Notes under the pieces: generated by a model
The model's database searches: none
What the model was told of the DNA's origin: nothing
The model's input: only the letters and a program-made list of their open reading frames with translations
Source: JAWWPG01 sp033850885
Lineage (GTDB): Bacteria; Actinomycetota; Actinomycetes; Propionibacteriales; Nocardioidaceae
NCBI GenBank assembly: GCA_033850885.1
Contig: JAWWPG010000011.1
Coordinates: 1-28,668, forward strand
Direction of reading: 5' to 3'
Length of the DNA stretch: 28,668 nt
In this document: positions 5,515 through 13,581 of the stretch, piece by piece
Numbering within the stretch: the first letter of the stretch is position 1
Layout of the letters: the number at the start of each line of letters is the position of its first letter
Translations under genes and position numbers: made by a program

Positions 5515-7833
5515 GTGCCGGAAGACGTCATCTCGCCGCCGGAGGAGCAGGCGGCGCCTGTGGAGACTACCGCCGCGCCCACTCAGCGGATGCGCGCCCG
5601 GCTGGCCAGGATCGGTCGCGCCCAGTCCGGGGACCCCGTTCTCGAGCCGCTCTTCAAGGTGGTGCGGGCCACCCACCCGAAGGCTGACCTGGCGCTCATC
5701 GAGAAGGCCTACCACACCGCCGAGGAGCATCACCGCGGTCAGACCCGCAACAGCGGCGACGCCTACATCACCCATCCGCTGGCGGTGACGAACATCCTGG
5801 CCGAGCTGGGCATGACGCCGCCCACCCTGTGCGCCGCCGTGCTGCACGACACGGTGGAGGACACGTCGTACACGCTGTCCCAGCTGACGACGGACTTCGG
5901 CGAGGAGGTGGCGCGGCTCGTCGACGGGCTGACCAAGCTCGACAAGGTCAAGTACGGCGAAGCCGCGAAGGCCGAGACCATCCGCAAGATGGTGGTGGCG
6001 ATGAGCAAGGACATCCGCGTCCTCGTCATCAAGCTCGCGGACCGGCTGCACAACATGCGGACGCTGCGGTTCCTGCGCATCGACAAGCAGCAGCGGATCG
6101 CCAACGAGACGTTGCTGATCTACGCCCCGCTGGCTCACCGGCTCGGCATGAACACCCTCAAGTGGGAGCTCGAGGACCTGTCGTTCGCGGCGCTGCACCC
6201 CAAGGTGTACGACGAGATCGTCCGGCTGGTCGCCGAGCGGGCTCCGGCCCGCGACGAGTTCCTCGCGACCGTCATCGACCAGGTGCAGGGCGACATGCGC
6301 GCGGCGAAGATCAAGGCGACCGTGACGGGCCGCCCGAAGCACTACTACTCGATCTACCAGAAGATGATCGTGCGGGGCCGCGCCTTCACCGACATCTACG
6401 ACCTGGTCGGTATCCGCATCCTCACCGAGTCGCTGCGCGACTGCTACGCGGTGCTCGGCGTGCTGCACGCCCGGTGGAACCCGGTGCCGGGCCGCTTCAA
6501 GGACTTCGTGGCGATGCCGAAGTTCAACATGTACCAGTCGCTCCATACGACGGTCATCGGGCCGGGCGGCAAGCCGGTCGAGCTGCAGATCCGCACCTAC
6601 GGCATGCACCGTCGGGCGGAGTACGGCGTCGCCGCCCACTGGAAGTACAAGGAGGACAGCAGCAGCGGGGTGGACACCGACCGCACGCTGTCGAGCGGCG
6701 AGTCGGCCAACGCCGACATGGCGTGGGTGCGACAGCTGATGGACTGGCAGAAGGAGACCCAGGACCCCGGCGAGTTCCTCGACTCGCTGCGCTTCGAGAT
6801 CAACTCCGCCGAGGTCTACGTGTTCACGCCGCGCGGCGAGGTCGTCTCGCTGCCGATCGGCTCGACGCCGGTCGACTTCGCCTACGCGATCCACACCGAG
6901 GTCGGGCACCACTGCATCGGCGCCCGGGTGAACGGCCGGCTGGTCGCCCTGGAGTCCCCGCTCGACAACGGTGACGTCGTCGAGGTCTTCACGTCGAAGG
7001 CGCCCAACGCGGGGCCGAGCCGCGACTGGCTGATGTTCGTCAAGAGCCCCCGGGCGCGCAACAAGATCAAGCAGTTCTTCACCAAGGAGCGCCGCGAGGA
7101 GGCGATCGAGCGCGGCAAGGAGACTCTCGCCCGGCTGATGCGCCGCGAGGGTCTGCCGCTGCAGCGGATGCTCACCCACGACACGCTGTCCGCGGTCGCC
7201 GCGGACCTCAACCATCCCGACGTCACGGCGATGTACGCGGCCGTCGGGGAGGGCAACACGACCGCGCAGTCCGTCGTGCGGCGGATCCTGGAGTCGTTCG
7301 GCGGCGACCAGGCGGTGGCCGACGAGGCGGCCGAGACGGTGGCCGTCACGACGGACAGCCTCAACCGGCGCCGCGTCGCCCGCGGTGACTCGGGCGTCAT
7401 CGTGAAGGGCGTCTCCGACGTGCTCACGAAGCTCGCCCGATGCTGTACGCCGGTCCCGGGTGACGAGATCGTCGGCTTCGTCACGAGCGGGCAGGGGGTG
7501 TCCGTCCACCGGGTGGCGTGCACGAACATGAAGAGCCTGCGGTCCCAGCCGGAACGGCTCGTGGAGGTCGAGTGGGCGCCGACCGGCCGTTCCATGTTCC
7601 TGGTCGCGATCCAGATCGACGGGCTGGACCGCGCCGGGCTGCTCAGCGATATCACCCGGGTGCTCAGCGACCTGCACGTCAACATCTTGTCCGCGACGGT
7701 TGCGACGAACCGGGACCGGGTGACGCAGGGCAGGTTCACGTTCGAGATGGGCGATGTGGCGCATCTGAGCCACGTGCTGAAGGCGGTGCGGACCGTCGAC
7801 GGTGTCTTCGACGCGTTCCGGCTGACGAACTAG
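5515..7833 (+). CDS. rel: Bifunctional (p)ppGpp synthetase/hydrolase Rel
   Basis: Rel makes and degrades the stringent-response alarmone (p)ppGpp, and is activated on ribosomes stalled by uncharged tRNA. From GTG 5515 the product has 772 aa. The N-terminal HD hydrolase domain has YITHP (84-88), HDTVEDT (111-117) and RLHNMRTL (177-184), so the hydrolase residues look intact. The synthetase domain has YSIYQKM, DIYDLVGIRI (293-302) and the RFKD motif (327-330), the RXKD form seen in bifunctional Rel enzymes. A TGS domain spans about 432-493. A zinc-finger-like segment has Cys643, Cys644, His665 and Cys669. An ACT/RRM domain fills about 692-772. I chose GTG 5515 because GGGAG (5505-5509) lies 5 nt before it; TTG 5488 is the only in-frame alternative below the stop at 5482. 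The repeat-filled gap directly upstream may affect its expression. Confidence 0.96.
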   Translation: MPEDVISPPEEQAAPVETTAAPTQRMRARLARIGRAQSGDPVLEPLFKVVRATHPKADLALIEKAYHTAEEHHRGQTRNSGDAYITHPLAVTNILAELGMTPPTLCAAVLHDTVEDTSYTLSQLTTDFGEEVARLVDGLTKLDKVKYGEAAKAETIRKMVVAMSKDIRVLVIKLADRLHNMRTLRFLRIDKQQRIANETLLIYAPLAHRLGMNTLKWELEDLSFAALHPKVYDEIVRLVAERAPARDEFLATVIDQVQGDMRAAKIKATVTGRPKHYYSIYQKMIVRGRAFTDIYDLVGIRILTESLRDCYAVLGVLHARWNPVPGRFKDFVAMPKFNMYQSLHTTVIGPGGKPVELQIRTYGMHRRAEYGVAAHWKYKEDSSSGVDTDRTLSSGESANADMAWVRQLMDWQKETQDPGEFLDSLRFEINSAEVYVFTPRGEVVSLPIGSTPVDFAYAIHTEVGHHCIGARVNGRLVALESPLDNGDVVEVFTSKAPNAGPSRDWLMFVKSPRARNKIKQFFTKERREEAIERGKETLARLMRREGLPLQRMLTHDTLSAVAADLNHPDVTAMYAAVGEGNTTAQSVVRRILESFGGDQAVADEAAETVAVTTDSLNRRRVARGDSGVIVKGVSDVLTKLARCCTPVPGDEIVGFVTSGQGVSVHRVACTNMKSLRSQPERLVEVEWAPTGRSMFLVAIQIDGLDRAGLLSDITRVLSDLHVNILSATVATNRDRVTQGRFTFEMGDVAHLSHVLKAVRTVDGVFDAFRLTN

Positions 7834-7873
7834 CCGGGACGAACCGGGCGGACGAACTAGGCGGACGGGGCGT

Positions 7874-9214
7874 TCAGGGCCCGAACTCGGACTGGGACTT
7901 GCGGGCCTGTTCCAGCCAGAGCTGCCTGGCCTCGATCGCGGCCTGCGCCTCGGCGGCCTTCTTGGCGTTGCCCGACGCCTCCGCCTGGGCGAGGTCCGCG
8001 CCCAGGGCGTCGAGGGTGGCCTCGAGCTTGCGCACCGTGTCGGACGCCCTGGCGTGCGCTTCCGGGTTGGAGCGACGCCACCTGTCCTCCTCGGCAGCAC
8101 GGATCTCCTGCTCGACCGCCTTGAAGCGGTTCTCGAGGTCTCTGATGTCGGCTCGGGGAACCTTCCCGGCGCGCTCCCACTTCTCCGCGATGTCCCGGAA
8201 GGCGCTCATGGCGGCCTTGGCGTCCGTCACGGGCAGCAGCTTCTCGGCGTCGGCGAGCAGCCCACGCTTGGTCGCCGCGTTCGCGACGTACTCCTCGTCG
8301 AGCTTCGAGTTCACGGCGTCGCGGGCTTCGAAGAACGCGTCCTGGGCTGCCCGGAAGCGCTTCCAGAGCGCGTCGTCGACGTCCTTGCTCGCCACGCCGG
8401 CTGCCTTCCAGCGAGTCATCAGGTCACGGTAGGCGCCGGCCGTCAGGCCCCAGTCGGTGGAGGTGGACAGCGCCTCCGCCTCCGTGATCAGCTTCTCCTT
8501 AGCGGCACGCGACTCGTCCCGCTTCGAGCCCAGCTCGGAGAAGTGCTGCTTGCGGCGTCGGGTGTACGTCGTACGAGCCGACGAGAACCGGTGCCAGAGG
8601 TCGTCGTCGCTGGACTTGTCGATCCTGGGCAGCGCCTTCCACGCCTGCAGCAGGTCGCGAAGCCGGTTGGCGCCACCCCGCCAGTCGTCGCTGTCAGCCA
8701 GCCGCTCGGCGTCCTCCGCGATCCGGCGCTTCTGCTGTTTCGCCTCCACCGCCTTCGCCGCTCGGTCCGCCCTGCGCGCGGCCTGACGCTCGTCGATCAC
8801 CGGCGCCAGCGCGTCGAGCCGCTCGACGAGCGCGTCCAGATCTCCGACGGCCTGCGCCTCGAGAACGGTCTCCCGCACCTTGGCCACCGTCACCCTCGCG
8901 TCGTCCGGCGACACCGAGCCGGCGCCGACCCGACGGACGAGCAGGTCGACCTCGACGGCGAGTCCCGCGTACCGCTTGCCGTAGAACGCCAGCGCCGCCT
9001 CCGGGTCGCCCTGTGGCCACTGCCCGACCGGCCGCTCGCCGTCCTTCGTCCTGACGTAGACGGTCCCGTCGTCGTCCACCCGTCCGTACGACGCCGGCGG
9101 AGCGCCGGGCGACAGCACCGCCGACGGTCCGCCGGCCACGGCGGCGGGCATCACCGTCGCCGGCGTCGGGATGGGGACCGGTTCAGCAGGCGGCTGGTCG
9201 TCCTGCTCGCTCAC
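7874..9214 (-). CDS. DUF349 domain-containing protein
   Basis: The function is not known to me; DUF349 proteins are widespread in actinobacteria near rel. The 446-aa product begins with a Pro/Ala-rich stretch of about 45 residues. Next comes a conserved segment (VDDDGTVYVRTKDGERPVGQW) and then long charged helices with three recognisable DUF349-type repeats of about 75 residues. These are marked by W(R/K)A, DDxLWxRF and xxRR patterns, for example RWKAAGVASKDVDDALWKRF. No membrane segment is seen. The start is GTG at 9214, with GGGAGGGGG (9229-9221) 6 nt upstream; a longer open frame to 9610 reads through the neighbouring gene out of frame. The gene is convergent with rel, with a 40-bp gap and no clear terminator, and starts 2 bp after the stop of the upstream minus-strand gene. 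Those two genes are probably one operon. Confidence 0.88.
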   Translation of the reverse strand: MSEQDDQPPAEPVPIPTPATVMPAAVAGGPSAVLSPGAPPASYGRVDDDGTVYVRTKDGERPVGQWPQGDPEAALAFYGKRYAGLAVEVDLLVRRVGAGSVSPDDARVTVAKVRETVLEAQAVGDLDALVERLDALAPVIDERQAARRADRAAKAVEAKQQKRRIAEDAERLADSDDWRGGANRLRDLLQAWKALPRIDKSSDDDLWHRFSSARTTYTRRRKQHFSELGSKRDESRAAKEKLITEAEALSTSTDWGLTAGAYRDLMTRWKAAGVASKDVDDALWKRFRAAQDAFFEARDAVNSKLDEEYVANAATKRGLLADAEKLLPVTDAKAAMSAFRDIAEKWERAGKVPRADIRDLENRFKAVEQEIRAAEEDRWRRSNPEAHARASDTVRKLEATLDALGADLAQAEASGNAKKAAEAQAAIEARQLWLEQARKSQSEFGP

Positions 9215-9216
9215 GG

Positions 9217-9606
9217 CTAACCCCCTCCCGTGGTGCTGGTCGTTACCGGGGCTGTGGGCGCCGTCGAATGGGTACCCCCGGTCGTCGCGCCGCCTCCGGT
9301 CGTCGCGCCCCCTCCGGTCGTCGGCGTCGCCGGGGCGGTGCCGGTCACGGTGATCCCCGGGTTGCTCGGCGTCAGGAAGCTGGGGAACTGGTCGGTGAAC
9401 GTCGGTGTGGTCTGGCCGGGGGAGTTGTTGTTGTGGATGAGCTGGACGACGCCCCAGCCGAGGAAGATCACGAGGACAACGGCGGCCGCCGTACCCCCGA
9501 CGATGCTGAAGATGCGGGCCCGCCGCTGCGCCGCCGTCCGCCGGGCCTGCTGGCGCTGCCACTTGGCGCGTGCCAGCGCCTTGCGGCGCTGCCTGTTCGA
9601 AACCAC
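9217..9606 (-). CDS. Membrane-anchored protein resembling the N-terminus of an actinobacterial cyclophilin, catalytic domain absent
   Basis: The 129-aa product has a basic N-terminus (NRQRRKALARAKWQRQQARR), one membrane helix at about 33-57 (IFSIVGGTAAAVVLVIFLGW), and an extracytoplasmic Pro/Thr/Gly tail with TTGGGA repeats that stops after TTGGG. The basic stretch plus RRARIFSIVGGTAAAVVLVI closely resembles, from memory, the N-terminus of mycobacterial PpiB-type cyclophilins, whose gene lies at this spot between rel and the MBL hydrolase. The ~170-residue peptidyl-prolyl isomerase domain is missing: the stop codon is followed 2 bp later by the DUF349 start. The start is GTG 9606, with GGAGG (9616-9612) 5 nt upstream. 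The protein could be an anchor with its own role or a relic. It may form an inner-face/outer-face sensor or scaffold, but that is a guess. Confidence 0.78.
   Translation of the reverse strand: MVSNRQRRKALARAKWQRQQARRTAAQRRARIFSIVGGTAAAVVLVIFLGWGVVQLIHNNNSPGQTTPTFTDQFPSFLTPSNPGITVTGTAPATPTTGGGATTGGGATTGGTHSTAPTAPVTTSTTGGG
9278..9331 (-). repeat. 18-bp coding tandem repeat in the anchor protein tail
   Basis: Three 18-bp units (9278-9295, 9296-9313 and a diverged 9314-9331) encode the TTGGGA-type repeats near the C-terminus of the minus-strand membrane protein. They keep the frame and add low-complexity linker. Confidence 0.8.
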
Positions 9607-9647
9607 CCATACCTCCGCGACCCGCGTGCTGGTCCCTGACCGGTTGC

Positions 9648-9675
9648 AGTCTAAGGCGCCGTGACCGGCGCCCAA
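9648..9675 (-). promoter_or_regulatory. Candidate promoter of the minus-strand anchor/DUF349 operon
   Basis: Read on the minus strand, TTGGGC (9675-9670) and TAGACT (9653-9648) are separated by 16 bp. Transcription would start near 9641, giving a leader of about 35 nt with the GGAGG site before GTG 9606. It overlaps the divergent promoter of the hydrolase gene. Confidence 0.5.
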
Positions 9676-9690
9676 ATCGACCGGTAGGCT
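9661..9690 (+). promoter_or_regulatory. Candidate promoter of the MBL hydrolase-hisS-aspS operon
   Basis: TAGGCT (9685-9690) is a good -10 box, with GTGACC (9661-9666) as a -35 candidate 18 bp upstream. Transcription would start near 9697, about 33 nt before the chosen GTG 9730. This favours 9730 over GTG 9715. Confidence 0.55.
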
Positions 9691-9729
9691 GCCGGAACCC
9701 GTTGGACCAGGCTAGTGGAAGGCAGATCC

Positions 9730-10443
9730 GTGCTCGTCGCCGCTTTTCCCGCCGGTCCCTGGGCCACGAACTGCTACGTCCTCGCCGTTGGTCCCGGCGA
9801 GGAGTGCGTCGTCATCGACCCCGGCAAAGACGCGGCGTCCGGCGTCGCGGATGTGGTTCGCGAGCACCGGCTCCGGCCGGCGGCCGTGCTCGCCACCCAC
9901 GGGCACATCGACCACGTCTGGTGCGTCGCCCCGGTCGCCGGCGCCTACGAGGCGGCCGCCTACATCCACCCGGCCGACCGGCATCTGCTGACCGACCCGA
10001 TGGCCGGGGTCTCCGCCGATGCGGCGGCATTCCTACTCGGCGGCGACTACGAGTTCGCCGAGCCGGACGACGTGCGGGAGCTTTCCGACGGGCAGCGGCT
10101 GACAGTCGCGGGGCTCGAGCTCGTCGTCGACCACGCGCCTGGCCACACCGCCGGGTCGGTGACGTTCCGATCGCCGTACGACGGTCCGGAGGACGTGCCC
10201 GAGGTGATGTTCTCCGGCGACCTCCTGTTCGCGGGCTCGATCGGACGGACCGACCTGCCGGGCGGTGACCATCCCACGATGCTGCGAAGCCTGGCCGCCA
10301 AGGTGCTCCCGCTGGCCGATGAGGTCGTCGTGCTGCCCGGTCACGGGCCGCAGACGACGATCGGACGCGAACGGGCGACGAACCCCTACCTGGTCGACCT
10401 GGCCGTGAGCCCGTCGGGTGGCTCCGCCGAGAGCGCGCGATGA
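9730..10443 (+). CDS. MBL-fold metallohydrolase (glyoxalase II-like)
   Basis: This is a metallo-beta-lactamase-fold hydrolase of the hydroxyacylglutathione-hydrolase-like group found next to hisS in actinobacteria; its substrate is not established from sequence. The 237-aa product has the metal-binding motif THGHIDH (His57, His59, Asp61, His62), His139 in PGHTAGS, Asp164 in SGDLLFAGSIGRTD, and His205 in VLPGHGPQT, so a two-metal site appears complete. The start is GTG 9730, supported by GGAAGG (9717-9722) 7 nt upstream and by the promoter position. GTG 9715 in the same frame would add five residues. No signal peptide is seen, so it should be cytosolic. The stop overlaps the hisS start (ATGA), which implies coupling to tRNA-charging genes. 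Confidence 0.9.
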   Translation: MLVAAFPAGPWATNCYVLAVGPGEECVVIDPGKDAASGVADVVREHRLRPAAVLATHGHIDHVWCVAPVAGAYEAAAYIHPADRHLLTDPMAGVSADAAAFLLGGDYEFAEPDDVRELSDGQRLTVAGLELVVDHAPGHTAGSVTFRSPYDGPEDVPEVMFSGDLLFAGSIGRTDLPGGDHPTMLRSLAAKVLPLADEVVVLPGHGPQTTIGRERATNPYLVDLAVSPSGGSAESAR

Positions 10444-11786
10444 GCCGACCCACCCCGCTGAGCGGGTTTCCCGAGCTGCTGCCTGCCCAGCGCAACGCCG
10501 AGCTCGCCGTCATCGAGCGGCTGCGTCGTGTCTTCGAGCTGCACGGCTTCGCGAACATCGAGACCCGGGCCGTCGAGCCGCTGGACGTGCTTCTCAAGAA
10601 GGGCGAGATCGACAACGAGGTCTACGTCCTGCGCAGGCTGCAGGCCGGCGACGACACCTCGGACGCCGGTCTCGGTCTGCACTACGACCTCACGGTCCCC
10701 TTCGCGCGGTACGTCCTGGAGAACGCGGGCCGCCTCGAGTTCCCGTTCCGGCGCTACCAGATCCAGAAGGCGTGGCGTGGCGAGCGCCCCCAGGAGGGCA
10801 GGTTCCGCGAGTTCACCCAGGCCGACGTCGACCTGGTCGGGCGTGACGACCTGCCGTTCCACGCCGACGTCGAGGTGGCCAGCGTTATGGCCGACGCGCT
10901 CTCGGGTCTGCCGCTGCCGCCGCTGCGGCTCCAGGTCAACAACCGCAAGCTCATCGAAGGCTTCTACCGAGGGCTGGGAGCAGCCGACCCCGCCCAGGTG
11001 ATCCGGCTCGCCGACCGGCTCGACAAGCGTCCAGCAGACCAGGTGAAGGCATGGATGGTCTCCGACGCGGGACTCACGCCGGAGCAGGCCGACAAGTGCC
11101 TGCGGCTGGCCGAGATCGTCACGCCCGACGCCGGCTTCGTCGACCGCGTTCGTGCGCTCGGCGTCGAGCATGAGCTCCTCGACGTCGGGCTGGCCGAGCT
11201 GCAAGCCCTCGTCGAGGGCTGCTCGGACGTGGCTCACGAGGGTTTCACGGTCGAGGCGAACCTGCGCATCGCGCGTGGCCTCGACTACTACACGGGGTCG
11301 GTCTTCGAGATCGTGATGACCGGCTACGAGTCTCTCGGGTCCGTCGGGGCCGGCGGGCGGTACGACGCCCTGGCGTCGGACGGTTCGACGACGTACCCCG
11401 GGGTCGGGATCTCCTTCGGGATCTCCCGCACGCTGGTGCCGCTGTTCAATCGCGGCGTGCTGACGGGCAGCCGCTCGGTGCCTTCGGCGGTGCTAGTGGC
11501 CCTCGTGGACGAGGCGTCCCGGGACGCGAGTACGGCGATCGCGCAGCGCCTGCGGGCCCGGGGCGTTCCCGCCGAGGTGGCGGCGAGCCCGCAGAAGTAC
11601 GGCAAGCAGATTCGCTCCGCGGAGCGGCGGGGGATCCCCTTCGTCTGGTTCCCCGGGTCGGCAGGGGCGACGGACGAGGTGAAGGACATCCGCTCCGGGG
11701 AGCAGGTTCCCGCCGTCGCCGACTCCTGGGCTCCGCCGGACGAGGACCTGCGGCCTGCCGTGGTCGTCAAGGAGGACGTCTCGTGA
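10440..11786 (+). CDS. hisS: Histidine--tRNA ligase, divergent (YDLTVPFAR-type)
   Basis: HisRS charges tRNA-His with histidine. The 448-aa class II enzyme has a first histidine-binding region LHYDLTVPFARYV (80-92), motif 2 around RRYQIQKAWRGERPQEGRFREF (104-125), the HisRS hallmark RGLDYYTGSVFE (279-290), and motif 3-like GAGGRYDAL and PGVGISFGISR. RGLDYYT argues that it is a true synthetase rather than the regulatory paralog HisZ. Canonical bacterial HisRS has TLRPEGT where this protein has HYDLTVPFAR, a form I associate with eukaryotic enzymes and a subset of actinobacteria. The C-terminal anticodon-binding domain includes KYGKQIRSAERRGIPFVWF and EVKDIRSGEQ. The ATG overlaps the previous stop (ATGA). 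The gene ends in a GTGA overlap with aspS. Confidence 0.9.
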   Translation: MSRPTPLSGFPELLPAQRNAELAVIERLRRVFELHGFANIETRAVEPLDVLLKKGEIDNEVYVLRRLQAGDDTSDAGLGLHYDLTVPFARYVLENAGRLEFPFRRYQIQKAWRGERPQEGRFREFTQADVDLVGRDDLPFHADVEVASVMADALSGLPLPPLRLQVNNRKLIEGFYRGLGAADPAQVIRLADRLDKRPADQVKAWMVSDAGLTPEQADKCLRLAEIVTPDAGFVDRVRALGVEHELLDVGLAELQALVEGCSDVAHEGFTVEANLRIARGLDYYTGSVFEIVMTGYESLGSVGAGGRYDALASDGSTTYPGVGISFGISRTLVPLFNRGVLTGSRSVPSAVLVALVDEASRDASTAIAQRLRARGVPAEVAASPQKYGKQIRSAERRGIPFVWFPGSAGATDEVKDIRSGEQVPAVADSWAPPDEDLRPAVVVKEDVS

Positions 11787-13558
11787 TCCGCACCCACGAG
11801 GCCGGACTGCTTCGCCGCGAAGACGTCGGGCAGACGGTGACGTTGACCGGTTGGGTCGCCCGCCGGCGCGACCATGGCGGCGTGGCGTTCGTCGACCTGC
11901 GCGATGGCAGCGGTGTCGCGCAGGTGGTGATCCGCGACGAGGAGGTCGCCCGGCCGCTGCGCTCGGAGTTCTGCCTGCTCGTGACCGGCCAGGTCGCGGA
12001 GCGGCCGGCGGGCAACGCGAACCCGAACCTGCCCAGCGGAGACATCGAGGTGATCGCCGCCGACGTGGAGGTGCTCAGCGAGTCGGCGCCGCTGCCGTTC
12101 CCCGTCGAGGAGCACCACACCACCCCCGTCAGTGAGGAGGTGCGGCTGGCCTACCGCTACCTCGACCTGAGGCGGCCGTCGATGGCGGAGAACATCAGGC
12201 TCCGCGCGAGGGTGACCAGGATCATCCGCGAGGTGATGGCCGAGCACGACTTCCTCGACGTCGAGACGCCGTACCTCACCCGGTCGACGCCGGAGGGTGC
12301 GCGCGACTTCCTGGTGCCCGTCCGGCTGCAGCCCGGGTCCTGGTACGCGCTGCCGCAGTCCCCTCAGCTGTTCAAGCAGCTGCTGATGGTCGCCGGGATG
12401 GAGCGATACTTCCAAATCGCGCGCTGCTTCCGCGACGAGGACTTCCGCTCGGACCGCCAGCCCGAGTTCAGCCAGCTCGACATCGAGATGAGCTTCTGCG
12501 AGCCCGCCGACGTGCAGTCACTCATCGAGGACGTCCTGCTCCGGCTGTGGCGCGACGTCCTCGGGGTCGAGATCTCCGTCCCGATCCGGCGCATGACGTA
12601 CGACGAGGCGACCCGCCGCTACGGGATCGACCGCCCCGACCTCCGCTTCGGCTGCGAGCTGATCGACTTCACCGGCTACTTCGCCGACACCGCGTTCCGG
12701 GTCTTCCAGCCCAGCGGCGACGACTTCCACGTAGGTGCGGTCGTGATGCCGGGTGGTGCCGCACAGACCCGCAAGGAGCTCGACGGCTGGCAGGACTGGG
12801 CCCGCTCCCGGGGGGCACGCGGGCTCGCCTACGTGCTCGTCGGTGCGGACGGACAGCTGGGCGGCCCCGTCGCCAAGAACCTCTCGGACGTGGAACGTGC
12901 CGGCCTCGCCGCCCATGCCGGCGCCGACCCGGGTGACTGTGTGTTCTTCGCGGCCGGGCGGCGTTCGGAGACCCTGGGCCTGTTGGCGGCGGCCCGTCTC
13001 GAGATCGGCGAGCGCTGCGGTCTGGTCGACCACGGCGCCTGGGAGTTCGTCTGGGTGGTCGACGCGCCGATGTTCGAGCGGGTCGAGCACCCGGACGGCT
13101 CTGCCGGCTGGACCGCGGTCCACCACCCGTTCACCGCGCCGACGGACGACGTGGCCGACACTTTCCACGAGCGACCCGGTTCCGCCTTGTCGAAGGCCTA
13201 CGACATCGTCCTCAACGGTTCCGAGATCGGTGGCGGCTCGATCCGTATCCACCGGTCCGAGATGCAACGGCGCGTGTTCGAGGTGATCGGGCTGACCCCG
13301 GACGAGGCACAGAGCCAGTTCGGGTTCCTGCTCGACGCCTTCGCGTACGGTCCGCCGCCCCATGGCGGGATCGCTATCGGAATCGACCGGCTGTGCGCCC
13401 TGCTGGCCCGCGCCGACTCGATCCGGGACGTGATCGCGTTCCCGAAGACCGCCTCCGGCGCCGACCCGCTGACCGGGGCGCCGACCCCCATCACGGCGGA
13501 GCAGCGTGCCGAGGCCGGGGTGGACGCGGTACCCGACCAGGTGCCGCCTCGCGGCTGA
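11783..13558 (+). CDS. aspS: Aspartate--tRNA(Asp/Asn) ligase, probably non-discriminating
   Basis: AspRS charges tRNA-Asp; non-discriminating forms also make Asp-tRNA-Asn for amidation by GatCAB. The 591-aa bacterial-type enzyme has an N-terminal OB-fold anticodon domain (GWVARRRDHGGVAFVDLRD, 23-41), a class II core with motif 2 (RYFQIARCFRDEDFRSDRQ), the bacterial GAD insertion in the middle, and motif 3 (HGGIAIGIDRLCALL) near the C-terminus. Residue 31 is His and the residue aligned to the discriminating-enzyme Lys is Gly77 (RPAGNAN). As I recall from Pseudomonas work, this His/Gly pair marks non-discriminating AspRS, against Leu/Lys in E. coli. GTG 11783 overlaps the hisS stop and has AAGGAGG (11769-11775) upstream. 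No clear terminator follows. Confidence 0.95.
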   Translation: MIRTHEAGLLRREDVGQTVTLTGWVARRRDHGGVAFVDLRDGSGVAQVVIRDEEVARPLRSEFCLLVTGQVAERPAGNANPNLPSGDIEVIAADVEVLSESAPLPFPVEEHHTTPVSEEVRLAYRYLDLRRPSMAENIRLRARVTRIIREVMAEHDFLDVETPYLTRSTPEGARDFLVPVRLQPGSWYALPQSPQLFKQLLMVAGMERYFQIARCFRDEDFRSDRQPEFSQLDIEMSFCEPADVQSLIEDVLLRLWRDVLGVEISVPIRRMTYDEATRRYGIDRPDLRFGCELIDFTGYFADTAFRVFQPSGDDFHVGAVVMPGGAAQTRKELDGWQDWARSRGARGLAYVLVGADGQLGGPVAKNLSDVERAGLAAHAGADPGDCVFFAAGRRSETLGLLAAARLEIGERCGLVDHGAWEFVWVVDAPMFERVEHPDGSAGWTAVHHPFTAPTDDVADTFHERPGSALSKAYDIVLNGSEIGGGSIRIHRSEMQRRVFEVIGLTPDEAQSQFGFLLDAFAYGPPPHGGIAIGIDRLCALLARADSIRDVIAFPKTASGADPLTGAPTPITAEQRAEAGVDAVPDQVPPRG

Positions 13559-13581
13559 CGAGTTACACGTCCCGAGCCAGT

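Noticed and set aside
5284..8100. Very long minus-strand open frame opposite rel (938 codons)
   Set aside because: Length results from high third-position GC in rel. The sequence is low-complexity Arg/Val/Asp/His with no known fold.
9215..9610. N-terminal extension of the DUF349 protein
   Set aside because: The extension is the upstream membrane-protein gene read in another frame; GTG 9214 has a strong ribosome binding site.
10440..11786. Regulatory paralog HisZ instead of HisRS
   Set aside because: The RGLDYYTG motif, motif 2 and an anticodon-binding C-terminus are present, and the operon position is that of hisS.
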